From NCBI GenBank assembly GCA_963854835.1, contig OY978527.1, forward strand, positions 34,892,540 to 34,956,539: 64,000 nucleotides of DNA, in the 5' to 3' direction. The position numbers were made by a program, and so were the translations under genes. The stretch is from Megamerina dolium. Lineage: Eukaryota; Arthropoda; Insecta; Diptera; Megamerinidae. Of this stretch, positions 48,605 to 60,035 are shown piece after piece (position 1 is the stretch's first letter; each line of letters opens with the position of its first letter). The notes below the pieces were generated by a model. That model made no database searches. It saw only the letters and a list, made by a program, of their open reading frames with translations, and was not told the origin of the DNA.

Positions 48605-49258
48605 GTTTAGTTCTTCTTCTTATGTGCCCATAACAACCGATGATGGATTTAGGCCGAACATACAATGCGGCGCTAGTCTTCTCTGTTCTTCACTTGCTGG
48701 AGCCAATTGGATATTCCAAGCGCCGCTAGGTTACCCAAAACTTGGCCCTTCCAATGGAAGTTTGATCTTCCTCTTCTTCTGCGTCCTCCAGCGGGTGCCG
48801 AATAAAATACCCTCTTCGCTGGAGTGTCTTCTTCCATTTGCTCGACATGACCTAGCCAGCGCAGCCGTTGCATTTTGATTCACCTGACTATATCAATGTC
48901 AGCGTACAGCTCATACAGCTCATCTTTGTACCTTATTGGATACTCGCAATCAACGTAAATAGGACCGAGAATCCTGCGTAGAATTTTCTCTCGAAAATTC
49001 CAAGCATCCTCTCATCTGTGGTGGAAATTGTCCAGGTTCTGCTCCATATGTTTGGACAGGAATAATGAGGGACTTGTAGAGTGTGATTTTCGATCTTCGC
49101 GAGAGGGCTTGACTACTCAATTGCTAACTCAGCCCAAAGTAACAAGAATTAGCAAGAGTCATTACAGTTGATGATGCTGGATCCAAGATAGACAAAGTCC
49201 TTTACCACTCTTTGGTTGTAGACACTAGGTACTTTGTCTTGCCCACATTCACCGTAAG
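48605..49258 (-). pseudogene. RTE-like LINE 3' half (minus copy)
   Basis: On the minus strand it runs from GLTVNVGKTKYLVST (49257-49213) through KDFVYLGSSI to the C-terminal block QRLRWLGHVEQMEED and the Arg-rich AGGRRRRGRSNFHWK stretch, ending in the family tail GGGCACATAAGAAG at about 48610. Several frameshifts are present. Its truncated 5' end faces the truncated 5' end of the plus-strand copy next door. Confidence 0.82.
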
Positions 49259-49259
49259 A

Positions 49260-49672
49260 CCCACACACTGTCCTTACATATGGCGCTGAAGCCTGGACAA
49301 TTTCCACCTCGGATGAGCGAATGCTTGGGGTTTTCGAGAGAAAAGTCCTACGCAAGATCTTTGGACCTATTTGCGTTAGTGGCGAGTACCGAATAAGGTA
49401 CAACTATGAGCTGTACGAGCTGTATGCCCATATTGATATAGTACAGCCCATCGAAATCCAGCGGCTGCGCTGGCTAGGTCATGTCGAGCGAATAGAAGAA
49501 CACGCTCCAGCTAAGAAGACCTAACCTCCGGTGGAAAGACTAAATACTGCAGAACCTGACGGCGCTTGGAATTTCTAACTGGCGCCAGCTAGCGGAGAAC
49601 AGAGATGGCTGGCGAAGCATGTTATATTCGACCTAAATCGATATTCGGTTGATATGGCCACATAAGTTAGGT
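49260..49672 (+). pseudogene. RTE-like LINE 3' half (plus copy)
   Basis: The plus-strand open frame 49321-49524 encodes VFERKVLRKIFGPICVSGEY, an LYELYAHIDIV stretch and QRLRWLGHVERIEE, the C-terminal signature of this family. It is preceded by YGAEAWTISTS from 49279. The tail after 49540 contains GGCGCCAGCTAGCG and ends ATGGCCACATAAG at 49657-49669. Compared with the minus copy, the Arg-rich stretch is deleted near 49515. Confidence 0.82.
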
Positions 49673-49704
49673 TATGGAGTTGCCCTCTCTCTGAGAGGAC
49701 GCAC

Positions 49705-49956
49705 TTAGGCCAGAAAGGCCCATTGTGATACCACCGAGCTTTTACTCCAATACTGTTGTGCATGTTAAATTTGGACAGCATTAGAAGTGACCTACTTATA
49801 TTTATCGGTTCCGAACGGCAGAACCCTTGTGACATCACTTTAACTTAGTTTTGTCACAGAGCTCTTTTAAGAAGCATTTTTGGCAACTTGTTACTACAGG
49901 AAAAATTGCCAATTCTTCGATATTAAATTTTGCTATGCTTCAGCCGGGGATTGAAC
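49705..49956 (-). mobile_element. SINE copy, head truncated
   Basis: Minus-strand SINE body from the 3' part (diverged, GGCCCATTGTGATACC) through GGTTCCGAACGGCAGAACCC, GTGACATCACTT and AATTGCCAATT, ending inside box B (GGGGATTGAAC at 49946-49956). Box A and the acceptor-like start are missing. It is more diverged than the 12633 and 26646 copies and lies just beside the paired LINE copies. Confidence 0.75.
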
Positions 49957-50386
49957 TAGTTATTGATTTATTGTGATCAAAATGGAAGCTATGGACGTTC
50001 TGGAAGACAACCTTGTGCGAACGATAGCCGAGATACGACCCCCATTGCAGGAAAAATTGTGCGAAAATTGTACCTGAAGATTATGGCGTGAACGCATGTT
50101 TGCAATTATATTCAAATATTTCTAATAAAGTCAGTTGTAATTGCGAAATTATATATTCTCATTATATTGTTTCGATTTTCATTTCTAGAATGCTAAAAAA
50201 CACAATTTATTATAGAAGTTTTAGAACAACAAAGTTCTATAACTCTTATTGGACCAATATTATAGTACTGTAGTTACCTTATTTTTACTGAACCTTTGAT
50301 ATATTTTGTACTTTGTTCTAGAACCGTTATCTAACTCAATTTCAATGTTGTAGACCTGTGGGCGAACTGTGGGCAGACACGCTAAA
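49957..50386. other. non-coding DNA
   Basis: No supported feature between the SINE fragment and the R1-type fragment. Confidence 0.45.
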
Positions 50387-51185
50387 GTCAAAAGGCCGCA
50401 ACAGCGGCCCTTGTTATAAGCGGAACAATTCCCATAGATTTGTTAGCTGAGGAGCGCAGACAAAAATGGAAAGCAAAAAATATGAGGCTGCCGGGCCTAA
50501 GCCCCCATGAAGCGAGACGACAAACCATAGAGATGTGGCAAGCAAGATGGAACACCGAACGAAGCGTAAGATGGACAGCGAAGTTAATACCCGACCTTAG
50601 AGAATGGACTCAAAGAAAGCACGGTAAAGTAAATTATAACCTCACGCAGTTTCTATTCGGTCATGGCTACTTTAAAAATTATTTGCATTGTATGGGGAAA
50701 TCAGGCCAACCACGATGTATATATGACGACACAGAATTTGACGACGCAGAACACACGTTTTTTAAATGTGAACGGTGGCATAATGAAATATGTGAGCTAG
50801 AACGGACAATCGGAGCATACACGACTGAAAATATCATAGAGAAAATGATGTCAAACGAAGAAAATTGGATTGCGGTAGCAAACTTTGTCGAAGACGTGAT
50901 TAAAATGAAACCGCGAGAAATGGAAAGAGCTTCTGACTACGACATAACCCTGCAATAACTGCACATCAGCGACACAAATATTATAAAGTAGAATGGCGAC
51001 CCTGGACGCAGGCAGTGTAACAGAATTGAAGTCCTTTTCATCAGGATGCCATCTTCGATCTCCTGCAACGAAGTAATGCAATAGTATTCCTGGGGCAGGT
51101 AAAGAATCCAGGAGAGGAGGAAGGAGTTTTTTAGTGGATACACCACACACGTAGGGACGACGGTTCCTATAATGTGCGAAGGCAT
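50387..51185 (+). pseudogene. R1-clade LINE 3' end
   Basis: The plus frame starting around 50399 (ALVISGTIPIDLLAEERRQ) continues as an uninterrupted 172-codon ORF to 50958. It carries the R1-type C-terminal signature: WQARWNTERSVRWTAKLIPD, HGKVNYNLTQFLFGHGYFK, YLHCMGKSG and the Cys/His knuckle region AEHTFFKCERW. The RT and EN parts are missing. The following ~230 bp (GGAGGAAGGAGTTTTTTAG, then CACCACACACG) resembles an R1-type 3' UTR. R1 members usually insert into rDNA; this piece lies outside rDNA. Confidence 0.82.
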
Positions 51186-52367
51186 TTTTTACTGCACCTC
51201 AAAGACAAGAAAAATACATTTGTTGTAGACCTTATGAGTTCTACAGCTTTGGCTGCTCGGTAGTTGTTCTAGACAGACATGAATTAAATTTCCTGAGGAA
51301 AGAATTAGGTAAGTAAATATGTTTTATCTAATTAACTAGTTTCGGGAAAAAATAAAAATGGGAAATAATGTTTCAAATTTTATCTTTTACCAAATTTAAT
51401 TTTTAGTCAGAAGCTCTTAGTGAACAAAAACCATATTCGGAATATTTTAGCAGCGCTAATTTATATTTTTTCCATTTCGGTATTATTTTTAAAGCTAAAT
51501 GTCTGCTTTGTTATCTGTTAGTACAATAATGTTTGAAATTTCATTCCCAATTGCCAACAACTAAAGCTATACTAATTAAACGTTACATATAAAATATATT
51601 GTACCTTAATACAATACTATGATTATGTTTGCAAGTGTATGTTAATTTATCACACATTTCTCTTTTTTTTTTTTTCTTTGTATATTTTTCATTTCCAACT
51701 ACCGTGTTTATTACACTATTATTATCCAATCTGCTACACACGTATGGTTCTGAGGTAAATTTTTTTATACTACAAATTCAAACACATCCACATGTAATGC
51801 TGGCGGTGCTCTAACTGTATTGTTAACGATGATGCTGGCATAATGACCCTATGTAATAACTTAGGGTTGTTATCCATACCAATTTTGCTGGTCATCATCT
51901 GAGATAAAAATAGTATTCAGGAAAAATATGAGAATACCCAAATACAAAGTCTTGAGTTGTTTAATTTAAAAAAAATTGGTTTCTATGTTATAAATAGTTT
52001 TCAGTAAAAATGATCAAATTTCTTTAGTTTGGCATCCTCGATTTAAAAATATAGACATTACAACCCTAATTACACATGTCCGTAAATACACTTGGGTGCA
52101 GCATTTTAAGAAAGAAAATATAAAAAGGATAACATGAATACGGTGTGAAAAATGTATACATGTATTCCACCTACTGGTATGTGTGTTTTTGTGCAGTCCA
52201 CCATCAATGGCACTCGCACGAGTCCATATGTACGAGTACACAAGTACACATCAAATGCTAACTATGTGTTACCAGCAATCAACAGTAACAGCAACAAGAA
52301 GCATTGTATAATAAAAACAATTGTTTACAAGCAAGCACCCAAACAAAACCACATTCTCACAACTGCA
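51186..52367. other. non-coding DNA
   Basis: AT-rich, no supported gene. Confidence 0.5.
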
Positions 52368-52369
52368 TA

Positions 52370-53223
52370 CAGGTTGGTTCAAAAGTATTGAAAGTGACAC
52401 CTACTACTGTGAAACTTCACAGTAGTTTTTCCTTCGAGGAAGGATTGGACTAAGGGATGTCTGTTAAACAGCTTCGACACCACAATCTACATTACTGGCT
52501 TCTGGCTCATCGCAGAACAGGCGGCCAAAATGGGGATGTCCCACAACGATTTCTGCCACATCTGTAACCAAGTGGAAGAAAAGGAAACGGTGTTCCACTT
52601 CCTTTGTAAATGCCCTGCTCTTTGGAAGCAGAGAATTAACACCCTAGGTAAACCACTCTTCAACAACATTGAGGAGTTGGCGGAAATAAACATCAACAAC
52701 CTCCTAAGGTTTTTATCCAGCACGAACTGGATTTAACCGTGCTGCCCACACAAACAACCTAACATACAGTTGGAAGCCACTTCAACCAACCAACTAACCG
52801 ACACCGATTTTAATATTGAACACGCTGCAAATTTTAAAGGTAAAACAATTAACTTGGAATAATATTGTAACCTTTTGGATCAACTGAATGAAAAAATTCG
52901 TAAGAAAAGACCTGGTTTACAGAAGAAAAAAATCTATTTTCTATTGTTAATGTTAATGTTAATTGAATGAATTAAAGTACGAATTCACCAGATTTGGCTC
53001 CCAGCGACTACTACCTCTTCAGAAACTGAAAACAATTCCTTCATGGACAGCGGTTTTCGTCGAATGAAGAAGCTTTTAGAGCCGTGGAATAATATTTTAC
53101 CGAGTTTCCAGAAAGTCATTACAAAGATGATATTAAACTATTGGATGAGGGAGATTATATTGAATAAAAAAAGGCACTACTTTCATTTCACATTCTTACT
53201 TTCACTACTTTTGAATCAGCCTG
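52370..53223 (+). mobile_element. mariner remnant with TA target duplication, carrying a nested LINE fragment
   Basis: The left terminus CAGGTTGGTTCAAAAGTATT and the right terminus, reversed, CAGGCTGATTCAAAAGTAGT match over about 28 bp. TA flanks both sides (52368-52369 and 53224-53225). Inside, 52850-52930 encodes NLLDQLNEKIRKKRPGLQKK, then the third-aspartate region SPDLAPSDYYLF (about 52986-53030, in a shifted frame) and FLHGQRFSSNEEA. The end reads YYKDD-, LLDEGDYIE-like. These are mariner transposase blocks with stops and frameshifts. The N-terminal part has been replaced by a LINE piece. Confidence 0.82.
52465..52795 (+). pseudogene. LINE C-terminal fragment nested in a mariner
   Basis: The frame 52530-52736 encodes MGMSHNDFCHICNQ, then VEEKETVFHFLCKCPALW, a CxxC-H-C knuckle, followed by INTLGKPLF and LLRFLSSTNWI ending in a stop. 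This is the usual C-terminus of RNase H-type LINEs. The segment upstream (KGCLLNSFDTT, then GFWLIAEQAAK) is in the same style. It occupies the place where the N-terminal half of the mariner transposase should be. Confidence 0.75.
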
Positions 53224-53225
53224 TA

Positions 53226-54339
53226 TACCGGCACACTTATACATATTAAAGGTGTAAATATCTATAAACAGCAACGAGTGGCATTTGATTGTGTTGGCAA
53301 GTAAGCAAAACGAACCTTTAAGTTGTGAGCCAAGTTGAGCGAGAATTGTAATTATAGCGTGAAGCGAACAAAATCCTTTTATATTTGTTGCAAGTATTTG
53401 TGTATGTATATATATAAATATGCAGCTCCACTTAACCAACAAAAGAAACGAGGAACAGAATAGTAACACTTAAAAACGAGTAATCGACAATATAGTTTTA
53501 CACGAAACGATACATTCGAAAGTAATAATCTAATCACAAAAATACTATACATACGGTGAGTGAAAATGGATGCAGGCGAAAAGAATTGTGAGAAAATAAA
53601 TTTCCACTTTATTACCAATTTTCCCAATAACAGTTAAAAAGAAAAGGATGAATTGAAAATGATCACATTCCAGGGTTGGTTGCCAATAACAACATACAAA
53701 TAAAAGAAAACCAAAAAGGGAAGATAAAACAACAGAGAGAGAAAAGCAAAAAAAAAAGAGAGAAATCGGAAACCAATAAAATTTTATTAAGCAATAAAAA
53801 TCGCTGCAATGTTCACAACACATACTAACATAACTATACACCAATACAACACTCAATAACACTAAACAATAACAATTACAAGTTACAATACCATTATTAC
53901 CTTAAAATACTCATATGTACTCGTATGTATATAGTGAACAGTTAAGAATATTACCATAAGGCAATTCTGACTTGTAAGCTTGAATGTGAAAACGAAAAAG
54001 AAGATGGAAATCAAAATTAAAACAAAATATTATTAAAATGAAAAATCGAAAATTACAACAAATTGTAAATAAATAGAAGAAACTAAAGAATAAAATCATA
54101 ATAACTACATAAAGTGTGTATTCTAAGTTTCGAGAATGTAATGCTGTCATTAAAGAAATCAAAGCTCGATCAAAAAATTTGCACTCTTTCGACGGATTGA
54201 ATAAATCATGGATGCATTTTACCCATTTTTTGCAAAATGGGTCAGCTAGCTCTTCGTTCGTTCTGGATTTCGTGAAAAACATTATTCAACAGAGATTGAA
54301 ATATTTGAAGTGAAGACATCATAAAAAATTACGGTTTTT
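53226..54339. other. non-coding DNA
   Basis: AT-rich. Several short open frames (e.g. 54116-54313) have no family motif. Confidence 0.45.
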
Positions 54340-54530
54340 ATGTTTGGGTACGTACTATGAGCTGGGTAAATAAGTGGGTCGCACTTCTTCAAAACCGAAC
54401 CCGGCCAGAGAGTTACAGAAAATGATGAATGCTGCAGGTAAATTTAATACTGAGATGTTGTTTCATCAGAGTGGTCCTACAGGCTATTCAGCACAGACTA
54501 TATTGGAAAATTGACCTGTCGATTAGCTAC
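54340..54530 (+). pseudogene. very degraded mariner-like transposase fragment
   Basis: Conceptual translation gives a YRKMMNAAGKFNTE-like stretch followed by LFHQSGPTGYSAQTILEN. The latter lines up with the WFQQDGATCHTA block around the second catalytic Asp of DD41D-like transposases, here with Ser replacing Asp. It is only a weak similarity. Confidence 0.35.
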
Positions 54531-54851
54531 CTAAGTAATTCGAATGACAACATTTGTTAGTTATTTTTTCGGGATAAGATAAAGGCGTTAGACAGTTTAA
54601 GAGTCAATGTTTGACCTATAATTGACAAGATACCTACACATTATGTAGCAAATTAGTCAAAAATTCAGATGATTCAGACAATAAGTAGCCTAAAGTTTTA
54701 TTCTAATTCACTAGTGCGATACTCTATTGCAAATAGCAGTATCAAAAGTATCAAACATTAAAAGAATATTCAATATAGAAAAATGTAAAAATGATGACTA
54801 TTACAAAGATACACAACGAAAAAGTGATATAAGTACGATGTCCAGATATGT

Positions 54852-55012
54852 TGAATATCTCCGAAAAAGCGTTTTCGAGATGTTCGCGAAAAACGTGATT
54901 TTTTGCACTTTTTTTAGTTAATGTCAAAAATCTCGAAAACGATTTATCCAGATAATATGATCACGTTTTTCACGAATACCATTTCTCGAAAACGCTTCTT
55001 CGGAGATATGAA
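54852..55012. repeat. long imperfect inverted repeat (hairpin)
   Basis: The left arm 54852-54899 (ATATCTCCGAAAAAGCGTTT, then AAAAACGTGAT) pairs with the right arm 54960-55012 (ATCACGTTTTTCACGAA, then AAAACGCTTCTTCGGAGATA). There are about 4 mismatches and one small bulge, around a ~60-nt loop. The loop itself holds a third partial copy of the TCTCGAAAACG motif. It would form a long stem if transcribed. Confidence 0.75.
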
Positions 55013-55217
55013 TGAAAGCAAGTTTCTTTTTCAGCAACTCAAGGTTAACTTAGAAAACTTACTCTTTTTCTGGTACTCGAAAAAGAGAAACAAATTGTAG
55101 TGTAGTGTTATTGATTCTGATGAATGTCGTTTTACTTTACAAAAAATAATTTATTTTAAATTTACATTTTTAGGCATGAGAAACGAAAAATTATTATTTA
55201 AAAAAATTTTTTTACTG

Positions 55218-55353
55218 CACTTGTAGGCCCCGTAGGACCAATTGGCCAATCTTCTCTTTCAGTACTGTTGTGTGTGTCAAATTCTGGACCTACTTTTATT
55301 AGCCGGTTCCGAAAGATAGAAGCCTTGTGAAATCACTTCTTCTTAGCTTTGTC
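55218..55353 (-). mobile_element. SINE body fragment
   Basis: Minus-strand fragment with landmarks GGCCAATCTTCTCTTTCAGT, TACTGTTGTG, AGCCGGTTCCGAA and TTGTGAAATCACTTC of the SINE family. The head is absent. Confidence 0.65.
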
Positions 55354-55354
55354 C

Positions 55355-56050
55355 TAATCTCTCCTGTACTTCTGTACAGGTGGACTAGATTAACTAAATC
55401 TGAACATTTAAAACTATTCGAAAAGATACAAAGAGCGGATTTTATTCTAATTGCTGGAGTACTTGAAACAACACCATTACCACAAAAGTACTTCTATATC
55501 TACCTCCAATTGATTTTTTGAGTAACCAAATTGGCCTAACACTTAATACACTTCTTCACTGAGCACCCAGAACCTTAGGCCGCGTCACCATTTTGAATTA
55601 CTGTCTTAACTAAATCGCACTGGACTATATCAAATTATTATACCTATTTGAAAAGCAATTCGAAATTATATTCCCAGACAAGATTGAGAAAGAGAAAATC
55701 TTCCTGAATTACACACATCGTTTGACCTCAGTATATAAAAAGCAAAAGCAAACCTATCTACACTGATTTGGCACAAAGAGGACAGCCAGACATTTGCATT
55801 CTGTGCGACACCCAAACAAGAGTCTGTCAAGGAATTCCAATAGACACGTAGCCATAAACAAAATTTAGAGTTTAATACTTACCATGGCATTCAGAGAAGA
55901 TGGAGTGAAACACCCATCTGTAGAATGGCAAAACTGTTGTTGCGTAAATACAGCAGGAAACGAACAGAAGCAATGACTGACCCTATCAAGCAAAACATCT
56001 CAACTATTACAGGGTTGGTCACTGGACACTGTTACATTCGTTTGTAAAAG
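55355..56050 (+). pseudogene. degraded RNase H-type LINE fragment
   Basis: An open frame beginning at 55327 runs into RT-thumb-like sequence: PVLLYRWTRL, KLFEKIQRADFILIAGVLET (the KLxxVQRxAxxxITGAxRTTP block) and then IGLTLNTLLH in a shifted frame. Further on, 55895-56035 gives RWSETPICRMAKLLLRKYSR and ITGLVTGHCYI, matching the post-RNase H region of I/LOA-type elements. Stops and frameshifts are frequent. Confidence 0.6.
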
Positions 56051-56059
56051 GTAGAAGTG

Positions 56060-57920
56060 AAGACACAAGCTTTAGTAAAATAAAAGGATGTTTTTTGAGC
56101 GTTTTGTTGTGTCTGTCAATTTATTTAACGATACATAAATTGTATGAAGCTATTATTTCGATTTGATATACAAATAAATTTGTTACAAGACGGGACGCCG
56201 TTCATAAGACCAACTCACGCATGACTATTGCAGGAGCTGCAGGGACGTGAATAAACTAGAGACTGTGTACCTACCACGCATTGTGTATAAAACGAAAATG
56301 TCACATGAGTCATTATTAGCTGAGCGACCTTTTCCCTAGCCGAATTGTCAGATTAAAAAACTCACCAAATGCATCAAAAGCAAAGGTTGGCTTAGCGAGT
56401 GGTAGTGCATAGTGGTAACTAGTAGTAGAATGCTCTCCATTTATTAATTTACAAAAATATTTAATAATGTAATAAAATAATATTTATCTACTATAGAAAG
56501 CCAGAAATCAGTATGGCCTCAAGTCGTCTGCCATAGATCAGTCTTTTTACTCTAATATTTGTTCATGTTAAATAATAATAGTACAGTGAGTATGCGACAG
56601 AAAAACCATGTGCATGATTCAGTGGCACGCACAATAGCGGAGCTATGGTGGAATAAAACCAAAAAGCGGGAAATTTTACTGTCAAAAACTTTAGGCGGGA
56701 CATTTTGGCAAAAAGTGTGACTTGTGGTCATTGTAAATATAGTCTATGGAAAGTAGAATAATGAAATTTGAGTAATGTTGTCTTGAAAAAAGCTCAGCAA
56801 ATAGTCCAATAACAAGGAGAAAGTGGAAAAAATTGTTCGAGGTCGTCTTTGCAAGATTAAGGCTAATTGCTATGCGATGGCGTTACAACTAATTATAATG
56901 GATACCGTGAGGGTCCGTAGTTTAATTATTAATGTATTGGTCTTTTGAGTTGTTTTTTTTTTTAGAAAGATAAACATTTAATATTCAAAAGGCAGCCATA
57001 TGCCGACAAGCTATTACCAATTAATCAGACAATCAAAATTATTGATGGAAATGCTTCCGAAACGGATATGTAATCTGTACTTTTGCCATTCTGAAAAAAG
57101 AGTCAGAATTCACAAGGTTTCGAGAGATCTATTCGGTCACGTTAGATGTTCTCTTAATCTGGTTACATTGAAGTACCAAAAAAAAAAATTGCAAATAATA
57201 TTTGCGTAAAAAACGAAGCAACAAAAAACTACAGTATAACGATAGTAAGTATGATGGCTACAAAATAGAGAACAATTGCATATCAATTACAAATGTCCAC
57301 AAGTGCTATACAATATTATTCGATGGTCATGTGAGCAGAATGCATGAACGAACTGAACAAGGATGATGATAAGCTAAAGCCTGCGGTGTATAGCCACAAT
57401 GAGAAATTCATTCAGAAATGTATACATACGTGCAAGTACAATTGGCCATAGTGACATCCAAGCAACAAGCAACAAGCATTAGCATCACAACATCAACCTG
57501 ACCTCATCTCTACTTATTTGCGCGCCAGAAATGTTATAGCTAAATTCAATTCCAAATAGAAATGAAGCAACAAGAAATTGAATGAATGAATTAAATTGAA
57601 TTCGACGAACAGAGAATGCAAATGGAAACAGAAAGAAAGAGGGAGACAGAGAGAGAAGGAGCGAAAATAGCAGCCAATAAAATGAAAAAAAATACACGAT
57701 CGAATTCAAATAAACAAATGTCGTCATTGGCCAATGTAAGCAACTTGTTCGAGCATGTATGCGGTGTAATACCCGCTGCAGGCACGTGTATTGCAATTTC
57801 AATTATTTTTATTGTTGGTATTTTGCGACAATATTGATGCAACAATGTTGCAAATATAATCATTTGTATATATATTCGTAAAATTTACAAGCATACCATC
57901 TGGCAATACACATAGGTATG
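56060..57920. other. non-coding DNA
   Basis: No supported gene. The open frames at 57000-57209 and 57485-57863 lack family motifs. Confidence 0.45.
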
Positions 57921-57922
57921 TA

Positions 57923-59222
57923 AAGGGTTATCCATTTTGCGGTTTCAAAAGTAAATGTAAATAAAACACATATAAAATATTTTTTTTCATGATATTTCTT
58001 TTTTATTATAAAGTTTGAACGTTGACATTATGTGTGAAATACTACATCATTTAAATGACCACCACGCGAATTGTTGCAAGCATCGATTCTTTTGTGGTAA
58101 TTTTCGACCACTTTTTGACACATATTGGGCGGTTTCTCTGCCATAACGTGACGAATGTTGGTTTTTAGGTGTTCAAGAGTTAAAGGTTTATCTGCATAAA
58201 CACGGTCTTTCTTCCCACAAAAAAAAGTCAAGCGGTGTCAAATCGCATGATCTTGGTGGCCACTTGATATCGCCACGACGAGAAATTACGCGGCCAGAAA
58301 ATTTCTCTTGCAATAAAGCCATATTCGCTCGAGAAGTGTGGCATGTGGCACCGTCTTGTTGAAACCACATATTCTCTAAGTCGTATTCTTCAATAGCAGG
58401 CAAAAAAAAGTCGGTTATCATATGACCATAACGCTCCGAATTGACGGTGACAGTCGTTCCATCGTCGTTTTCGAAGAAGTAAGGTCCAATCACACCTCCG
58501 GACCAAAGAGCGCACCAAGCAGTGACTTTTTGTGGATGTAGTGGCCTCTCTTCAATTACTTGAGGATTCTCAGAACCCCAAATACGGCAATTTTGTTTGT
58601 TAACATACCCACCGAGTGAGAAATGTGCTTCGTAGCTGAAGAAAATTTTGTTCGAAAAATCGCCGTCCACCACCTGTTGTTCAAGCACCCATTCGACGTA
58701 TCTACGACGTTGTGAATGGTCAGCTGGCTTCAGTTCTTGTGTGAGCTGGATTTTATATGGATGTAGGTGTAGATCCAAATGCAAAATACGCCATAATGTG
58801 CCGTAAGACAGTCCTAATTCCTGAGAACGACGAGGAATCGACACATTCGGGTCTTCGGCAACACTTTCACTTACAGCAGCGATATTTTCGGTGGTACGAG
58901 CGAAACGATGATGCACAGGCCTTACAATATCTGTAACCGATCCAGTCTCTTCATATTTCTTCACAATTTTGCCAATTGCTTGCGTAGTTGGAAGATTATG
59001 TAAACCATAATCTCCTCTTAAAGCACGGTATGTGGCTGTGGCAGAATCACCATTTTTGTAGTAGGTTTTTACAATTTTAATGCGTTGTGCGATAGTTAAG
59101 CGATCCATTTTCGCAAATGTCAGACTTTGAACTGAAAAAGAAAGAAATTGTTTTAACAACTCAGTTTGACAGATGTCGAATTCTAGCCCTATACTTTTGA
59201 AACCGCGAAATAGATAACCCTT
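57923..59222 (-). mobile_element. rosa-type (DD41D) mariner, 1300 bp, TA target duplication
   Basis: Nearly perfect 31-bp terminal inverted repeats (29 of 31 identical; AAGGGTTATC outermost) lie at 57923-57953 and 59192-59222. They are flanked by TA at 57921-57922 and 59223-59224. The single transposase frame fills most of the interior. The spacing between the second and third catalytic residues is 41, which defines the rosa group described from tephritid flies. This is the best-preserved DNA transposon in the window. Confidence 0.93.
58028..59108 (-). pseudogene. rosa-type mariner transposase, one frameshift and Asp-to-Tyr change
   Basis: The start is the Met of MDRLTIAQRIKIVKTYY (59108), a helix-turn-helix beginning. 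Residues run through the linker to the catalytic core. The first catalytic position reads FSYEAHF where the family has an Asp in place of the Tyr (about 58626). The second is intact in WFQQDGATCHTS and the third in LTPLDFFLW, 41 residues later. Just after this Trp, near 58210-58225, a one-base indel shifts the frame. The rest (KDRVYADKPLTLEHLKTNIR to GGHLNDVVFHT) continues in another frame to the stop at 58028. Restoring one frame would give about 359 residues, the family length. The enzyme would cut and paste the element; this copy cannot. Confidence 0.92.
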
Positions 59223-59224
59223 TA

Positions 59225-59628
59225 CTACATAAGCCTCATGTGTCCATTAGAGTGGTTCAAAAAAAAAAAAAAAAAAAAATTTACATGCAAAATCATACCA
59301 CTTTATTGTACAAGCTTGTTTTAAATTCAGAGATACTATCTACTATATGCTGTTGGCGATGTACTTGTACTTTTCAATATTTCCTTATTTTATGATATTA
59401 TGTACTTTCAATAGAGAATGTAAAAAAAAAATTTTTATTCCACTAGCAGCTTATGGAATAAAAATTCGTAATAGAATATAAGCCAATATTCAACCTATGA
59501 AAACGCTATCTTGCAGTCGAACCAACTTATGTGCGTGTGTTGTATATTACAACTGTGTAGACTGTCTACATATACATATACAAGTCAGTACATTTTTACA
59601 AAGAGATTACAAAGGATTCAATATATAC
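59225..59628. other. non-coding DNA
   Basis: Contains a poly-A run of about 20 at 59261-59279 and a TTAGAGTGGTTC motif at 59247. No gene recognised. Confidence 0.5.
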
Positions 59629-60035
59629 ATTAAGGTGGAATGAAAAAAAAATGTTTGAACGATCTTGGAATGCCTGTGGATTTCTTCCTCACTCGTGGAA
59701 AAATGAACAGGGTTATTTTTTATCAACTTTCTTTTTGGCAACACTGTTTTAGGCAGCTCAGCTGTTTTCGTGTAACATGTTGCCGTTTATTATCAAAATT
59801 TATGATCGGTTAGGAAAGCATCATTGGACCATACTTTTACAAAGACGACAAAGGCAGGAACGTTACTATGAATGGAGAGCGCTACAGTGCAATGATTATA
59901 AACTTTTTTTTGCCCAAAATGGAAGAGCTGGACTTGGTTTAACGCCTATAGACTATTTTTTCAGTGCGTCGACCGTTGCGGTTGACGGAAGCCAATATTG
60001 AAGAATTTATTCGTTCAGGCAGAAAAATCTCGATA
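59629..60035 (+). mobile_element. degraded DD41D-like transposon fragment beside a TTAAGGTGG terminus
   Basis: The block starts ACATTAAGGTGGAATGA plus an A-run, like the MITE ends at 4970 and 47009. From about 59808 the plus strand encodes the core region IIGPYFYKDDKGRNVTMNG, ERYSAMIINFF and LPKMEELDL. It then jumps straight to LTPIDYFF and a NIEEFIRSGRK-like C-terminal stretch. The segment with the second catalytic Asp is deleted and the frame is shifted. It is similar in type to the element at 57923 but clearly older. Confidence 0.65.

Noticed and set aside
48605..49672. Twin-primed inversion of one LINE
   Set aside because: Both arms contain the same C-terminal coding region, whereas twin priming gives non-overlapping parts.
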